Assembly (NCBI RefSeq): GCF_000002235.5
Contig: NW_022145613.1
Span: 8,425,929 to 8,489,928 of the forward strand
Length of the DNA: 64,000 nt
Reading direction: 5' to 3'
DNA from: Strongylocentrotus purpuratus
Taxonomy: Eukaryota; Echinodermata; Echinoidea; Camarodonta; Strongylocentrotidae
Of this stretch, positions 54,801 to 61,973 are shown piece after piece (positions within the stretch are counted from its first letter, which is position 1; every line of letters begins with the position of its first letter). The position numbers were made by a program, and so were the translations under genes. The notes under the pieces were generated by a model. That model had not been told where the DNA came from. It searched no databases and saw nothing but the letters and a program-made list of their open reading frames with translations.

Positions 54801-57800
54801 AGTGGTTGAACGTGGACATGAAGCTCACAGTGGCATTAAATACCACCCGATTTGATATGGTCAGCTTGGCTATTTTCTTTCACACTTTTACCGTATAGCT
54901 TGTGTTATTTTATTCTTTTGTAAATATCGATATTGTTATTTACAATTTTAAAAAAAAGATTAAGCCCTATGTATATCTCGTCTCAACGACAATGTCCATT
55001 TGTTTAAAAAAAATGATTTTCACTAGAAATAGTAGCATTTTGGAATCGTGGGGAAGGGGTAGAGCTTTCTGATCAAATTGGGCTATGTGCCTGCCGATAG
55101 AAAAGAAATGTTCTTGTAAACGCAAGCCCCCCCCCCCCTCCTGAGCCGCGCCTTACCCCCGAGTTTACAATAAAATTTGAAAAAATGTCCTCGTGGTTAA
55201 AAAGTTGTCAAAATTTCAGTAACAGCTAAAGATTAAAGAAATTATTGCATGCGTCTCACAAGTAATGCAAATGTCAGGTTCCAGGTTTGATTATCAAACG
55301 AAATATCGAAGAATGCCTTCCTCTGGCATTTCAGAAAACCGAAATATTACTGCTTCTCAAACTTTCTAAAGGGAGACAAGGCGACATTCGAGGGCGCTAT
55401 TTCATTCAATACATTTGTCGTCATCGATTTGAGATGCGACTGTTTTTTGTGTTTGCGAAGAGCGACCTATCGCAAAAATGATATGAAATTTGAGGCCTCC
55501 GTAGCCAGAGGGCGCGATTCTCCTTAGAAAAGTGCACCAAAACCGAAGCAGACGACACAATGACTTCCAGAATCCGCGGTGTAACATGAAGTATAGGGGT
55601 CGAATACGGATATTAGCACGATTGTTTGAGGTCGATATGAAATTTCATCGCGGAAAAAAATGTGAATAAAAGAGTTTAAGTAGGTGATACTTGTAGAATT
55701 AACTTTAACCTTTTCGCTGATACTGTCTTAGAAATGAAGCTCAATAAAGCCATGTAATACGACCTTCTGTCGGGTATGCATGTACTTCTACGACTAGACA
55801 GAATCATCAGAAATATGAAATTCGGAAATTAGTAATTTTTACATAAAGCTTGTTACAGAGCGTGGGTGTATTATTCACGCACAGATATTAACGAATTAAC
55901 AGACATTCAAGCTAACCGAACGCCGAAATGGCGCTAACTTCATCCTAATTTCAGAGGCATGAACTGCGATAACAAAACTAACAACCAACACCTGATAAAC
56001 AAAACTATTATGAATAAACCCACAACAAAATAAACAAATCTATTTTCTGAAAGCGGAAATTCAATGTTTATTGGTTTAAAGATATTGTATTGATTGCTCA
56101 AATGTATTATCTTGTAAACTATACATTCCCTCCCTTCTCCCTTTGTGTAAGCATACCCTACCTATAGTTATTCGAATGTTTGTCTTCACGAGTGAAAATT
56201 ACAAAGGTAAAAAGGAAAGGGGTAAATCTTATTTTTAACTGCATCGAACAGAATTTTTGAAGGACTCTATACCTGTTTATCAAAGTGAAAGAGACAATAT
56301 GTACAATCTTTCCCGCAAATGGCGAGTCGTACACTGATATGTGTGTAACAAATTAATCGATTTATCTTTTGTTATAACGATGTTGAAAAAACAGCCGGAA
56401 CCGAATTATATACCGCTCCCCTTCACTTCCCTGAAATTGGCAACCCTCAATCACAGATAATACATGATTGTATACACAAATATTGCCGAATAAAGGGTTG
56501 TATTTGAGGAAGTAATTACCAAAAATAATCATGACCTAGAATGCATTGTTCTCGAAAAGTCTCTTTGCATAAACACCGCGCCTCTCTGTCGTGAATTCAA
56601 TTTGAAACAAATAGAATCTGTATACATGTATTGGTGAAAGAGATCTTATTCACCAACATTGCAGAGTCCATAGAATATTCGAATCAAGCGGAAGCAGATA
56701 TGATTAAGTGACAGGCAATAGTTAATACGGGCAACGAAAATGAGCGTATTTGTATACAACCGTTCATTGCTCACAGAAAAATAGAATATTATCAGATTAA
56801 ACAAATGCACCCATTTGATCTGCAAGCATCCCTTCTCCGATGCATTTGATTGTATTACTCCCGTCAAATTGCCTTGACTAACAGAGATGACTAACTGTTG
56901 GTCAGTTTGTCATGTTAGGCTCCAGGTATTTGTATCTTATCAGGCGCGGATCCAGGAATTTCTTGCCGGGGGGGGGGGCACCGTGTGTAAAAGAGAACAT
57001 ATATATATATATATATTTGTTAGTCCCCAAAAAATCGCCAGCCGCTGAATAAGGGGGGGGGGGGGGTAAGAGGACACTTTTTTTCTTTCTTTTTTGGTCA
57101 CGAAATGTTTACATTTGACATTTTGCTCCGTTGGGGGGGGGGGTCTTTTTTAGCCATTCAGCCATTGGTATTTTTTGGGGGGCTGGGGGGACACGCCCCT
57201 GTTTTTCATTATATTTTGGGCGAATTTAGGGCTGATTTTAACATATTTTTTTCGCCGGGGGGGGGGGGGGCACGTGCCCCCTGTGCCCCCCCCCCCCGGA
57301 TCCGCCACTGCTTATATTACAATGCTAAAGACTATATGACAATTACACATTAAAGGCATCGTTTTTAAATCTAAGATGCATTGCCCTACGTGTTATCAGT
57401 GTCGGTGATACGGTGTAAGTTTGAAGCCCTAAAAAAACTGCGCTTCAAAATGATCATAAAATGCCTCAAAAAAGGGAATATCTTTGATTGACCGGTTTTA
57501 CCGTACTCATTTTCCCCATTAGACTGTAGTGTTATAAAACCGTTAGGTAAACGAAAAATGAAATTTCGATTTCCAATCATAAATATCTGGATAATCAGAC
57601 AGGCGATCGGCTTGTAAAAGTCATAGGATTCCTGACTGAGCTTTATAATTGTGATTGCAGCATGAGCTAATTCCAAGATTTTGTTTCAGAATCTAAGGCA
57701 ATGTTCCCGAGTCACTTTAAACCTCCTTCCAGAAGGAAATTATACTTTTCATATTTTGTGGTGATGTACAGTTTATAGACTTCTTCCTTATGACAAAATT

Positions 57801-59357
57801 TGATTGACAGGTCTAAGTGTCAAAGGGTGAAGAAAAACAACGTCTTACAAATCCTTCCCGAAATTTTATCAGTATTTGTGCTTAAAATACATCATGCTTC
57901 CCCCTTTTGACGATGTTTTCAATACATGGGTATGGGATGAAATCGACCGATGTGTGCATGGGTTCTTTTTCGAAGACAGATTATCTAGATGGTCTTAGGA
58001 ACTAAAAGAGAACAAAAATGCCACGGGTTTTTTGGATGTCACTTTCTGAATATATAGGCTCTTAGTCTAAAAGTACACATCAAGCGCCTGCAAGAGAAAT
58101 GTACTACATGATTCGTACGCTATATGATCTTTGTACAATAACGCCCTGTCCTTGCGCACATTCATAAAATCAGCCGAGATTTTCACAAAATGATACAAGC
58201 ATCCAAATAATGTTTATCGATTTTCTGGGGCGAGCCAATTAGTTCTATTCAGTATCACAATTATGCTACACTTTCGGGATCTCATATCCGTGATGAAATT
58301 CACCTTGGACATGATTGATACCAAAAATTCTAATCATTCGCTCGGATGCTTGTCAACTGTGTATCGATATTGCAATATTTGACGTGAAAGCGTATGTTAT
58401 TATGATATTTTCCCGCGCGAACTGAACGCGATGAAAGGTTCATAAATTCGTGGTTTGGTATGTTCGAGAGAGATGTGTTGTATACACATCAAATGAAGCA
58501 AAGTTGAGATGATGTACATTCTAAAGAGTCTTGTTATTACACATCGTTCTTGTTGCGAACTTTAACGCTTTTGAAATAAGATTCAAGGTTCTATCAAAGT
58601 ATTCGCCGACATTTACTACACAATGCATAATTGGATATAAAGATTAGATTAACAACAGTAACCTTTCGTCAAAAAATAAGTGGTGATAGTTTACATAAAG
58701 CTCATCGACGAGACTTTTTGACCAATTTTGACAAATTAAAGAAAATCTAGCCTTTTGGGGGCCATTGCATTCTTTTGAATCTATGGGTAATTCATTTTAA
58801 AATCATCACTTATGTCATGATCATTTAATCATCGTCACTTATGTCATGATCATTTAATCATCGTCACCATCATAATCAATCACCATCCCTGAAACAGAGA
58901 AATCGAGAGTTGTCGAGCTAAATAAGTGAAATGGGTTTCGTTATCTTATCAGAACATGCGGGGCGATTAGTTCCTTTAATCCTTGACAGCACACCAATCA
59001 TTTCTCTTTGTTAATCAAACTGTTATTATGAGGTCATCCAAGAAACTTGAGTAAACAGTTGGAGTGATTACGGTATAGGACGAGTCGGAATACGATGAGT
59101 CCGTCGACCCGATAGTGACCCTTCTTCGCCGTCTACCCATTCCGTCGCATTCAACGTTGCAAGCCTACTCGGCAATTTTTCAGGGAACAGTCGCATCATT
59201 ATGCATTTTTGCTGTTATTTGTGTTAAATAAGAACTCCATCTTTTTGGTGATTATTTCATAAACCGAGGCGACAACAATTCTTTTAATTCTTAGCGGATA
59301 GATCGACAATTCAAAATACACCCTGTAGTTTCCTCTCCCCCCCCCCCCCCCCCTCTC

Positions 59358-59394
<37 letters not shown>

Positions 59395-61939
59395 TTGTTT
59401 TCTCTACCACACCCCCTCTCGCTTTCCTCCGTCATGTTCTCTCTCATCTCTCTCTCTGTCTCTCTCTCTCTCTCTTGTTCTTTAACCTATAACCAACAAT
59501 GGAGGAAGCCGCTAACATGAATGTTGTGATACACCAACAAGACGATCCTATATATCTTCTTCTTAATTGACCTTTACGAGTCCGCGTCTCACGTTGCTTA
59601 CAATTTCCTAGAACGCAAATGATTAATTCCCATGTAATTCCCACGTTCTATCAATAATAATAGAAATGTACATTCATTGTTTTATTTTGTCCCTTTTCGG
59701 AATAATTTGCGTCACCTGATTTTTTTTTGTCGAAAGATTTGGTATTACCAAGATTGATACATAAATCCAAATGTCAGTGATTTAGCTTCCTCTTTAGAAC
59801 TTTGAAATCGTAAACTAGCAATAAACATCCGGCGTGGGAATTTTTTCAGTCCTTCCTTTGTATCGCTTTCCTTTTTGTTGCTACTTTATAAGGCTCCTAA
59901 GTCCTAACCTTTCTTTTTTGCCCTTCCACCGCTTATCTTCCCCCCCCCCTCTCCCCTCCCCTCTCCCCTCTTTCCCCCCCTTTTCAATCTGCCTGGTTCT
60001 TGATCAAACTTATTATCATTATTGATTAGTTATCAAATGGTTATGTCGTGTGTCTCGATGTTGAGCATAGCTCTTAATCACATCATCTGTTCTCGGGATT
60101 ACTACCAAGATCTCTTGTTTGTCCTCCGAAGATCGCATCACTTCACGCCGTCAAACCAAACCCTCCAATATTTATTTGCTCAAGAATCGCTCACAGAAGT
60201 GACTAAGAAATTGCGTTCGCATTGCCAAAGACCTCACGATCAACATGATGATGGAGATTGGAATTTATTAAAGTTCCTTGTTTGAAGTTTGTTTGACGTA
60301 TCAAATTTGAAATGCATTAGAACTTTCCTATAGTATTAAACTAAATACCATTTTTAAGAGCGACAACCATGCATTTTGAAGGCATTTGCGGTCTGAAACA
60401 AGAACTCAACTATCCCTTTAATGGTATGGTATATACGATGTTCTAAAGTACAGATTCAAGGAGTAACAAATCTCGATTCCTAACTTCATGCTAGATGTAT
60501 TCGAAATTGTTTTTGTTTACTTTACCTTATGCTTAACCAGCCCATTAACTAATACCATACATAACGTTAAATGCATTTTTGTTCATGGTATTATCGATGA
60601 ATGATAATAATACAAATAATAAAACTACATTCATTTAATGCACATGATGTTATGCGAAGGGCCGGGAAGGTGTGTGACCGGTGTTCAAAGTTGTGTTCTC
60701 ATTATCATCAATACTATAATTTATTTAGTGATTATGATTATTTCTCCAAGTCCTTAACATCAATAAATCGAGAGCAGTTTTCATGTATTTCATTTGCATT
60801 GCGGTTGTGGAACACAAGACTTAGTGTTTTATCAAAGAGCATCATGTCTTGGGAATTGCTGCCAGTGAGGGCGTTCTTCCTTCAACTATACAGTCTGCAT
60901 CATGTCACAGAAAAGCGGTCGTAATAAAAATATGAAATATAGGCTAGGTATCATTAATTTGTCTGCGGACGGCATGTTTGACAAACGCCCACCGCAGGTT
61001 TGCGAAGGTATTCAAATTCAGTAGCAGTTAGATCATATGGATTTCTTTAGGTTGACTCAGGAGAGTCATAGAGGTTTGCATGACATTGAAACAATCATAA
61101 TTCATAAATAGAAATTGAAGTTCCGTAAAATGCCGCTACACACGAAAAAACACATTACATGCATGGTATGTGAGTATGTGAGGTATATCAGGGTTTGGGA
61201 TACTCGCACAGACTATTAAATCCGAACAACTCTCCCAACACCAATTACTGGGTAAGACAATTAACCAATAGGACCCATAGGACAACCTACCCTGACCAGC
61301 TACCCATCTTGAGAGGGGTCGTTCTAGACATAGAGGGGAGGGGGGAGCAAACTTTTGCATTCTCAAAAGAAAGCTTTCGCTCAGAGCTAGAAGGGCGGTA
61401 TATGCATATTACCATTCAGAAGCCCAAGTACCCAACTATTCTGGTACAACTGTTTCTGTTTAATTGAGACAAGTGAAGAAACTGAAGAAACTGTCTCATA
61501 ATTACGATTTTACAGAGGCAAACTGCCCTCTCACGGTGTTTGCGACTCGTCAATACGAAACGAAAATCCTCCCCAGTACAAGGAGCAGACGAAGCGATGA
61601 ACATGAAAGTGTCAGTCACGTGGGTATTAGCATCACGTGACACTTCAATGATGATGTATGACCAGCCGGCGTTCTTCGATGATTTGAATAACCTTTGGAA
61701 GTGCTATTATATGGTATACCCGCCAAAACAGAAAGGATGTTGTCATGCGTATGTACACAGTTTTCATGGGCTTTGCGATTCTGAATAAATGTTTATAATG
61801 ACGTCATTTTTCGTCTTGCCGCGAATACGAGTTAATTGATCTGTTTTGGGTATGAATTGTCTTCTATTTTTGGTACTACAACTGTACACTTCTAGAACTC
61901 TTCTACCACTACTGCTCCAGCTACTGCTACTTCTACTAA

Positions 61940-61973
<34 letters not shown>

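Noticed and set aside
59199-59447. Arg/Glu-rich minus-strand frame
   Set aside because: Translation of a CT dinucleotide tract.
60601-60924. 107-codon plus frame with FALRLWN-like text
   Set aside because: Recalls a LINE C-terminus but is too short and lacks neighbouring RT motifs or a tail to support a call.
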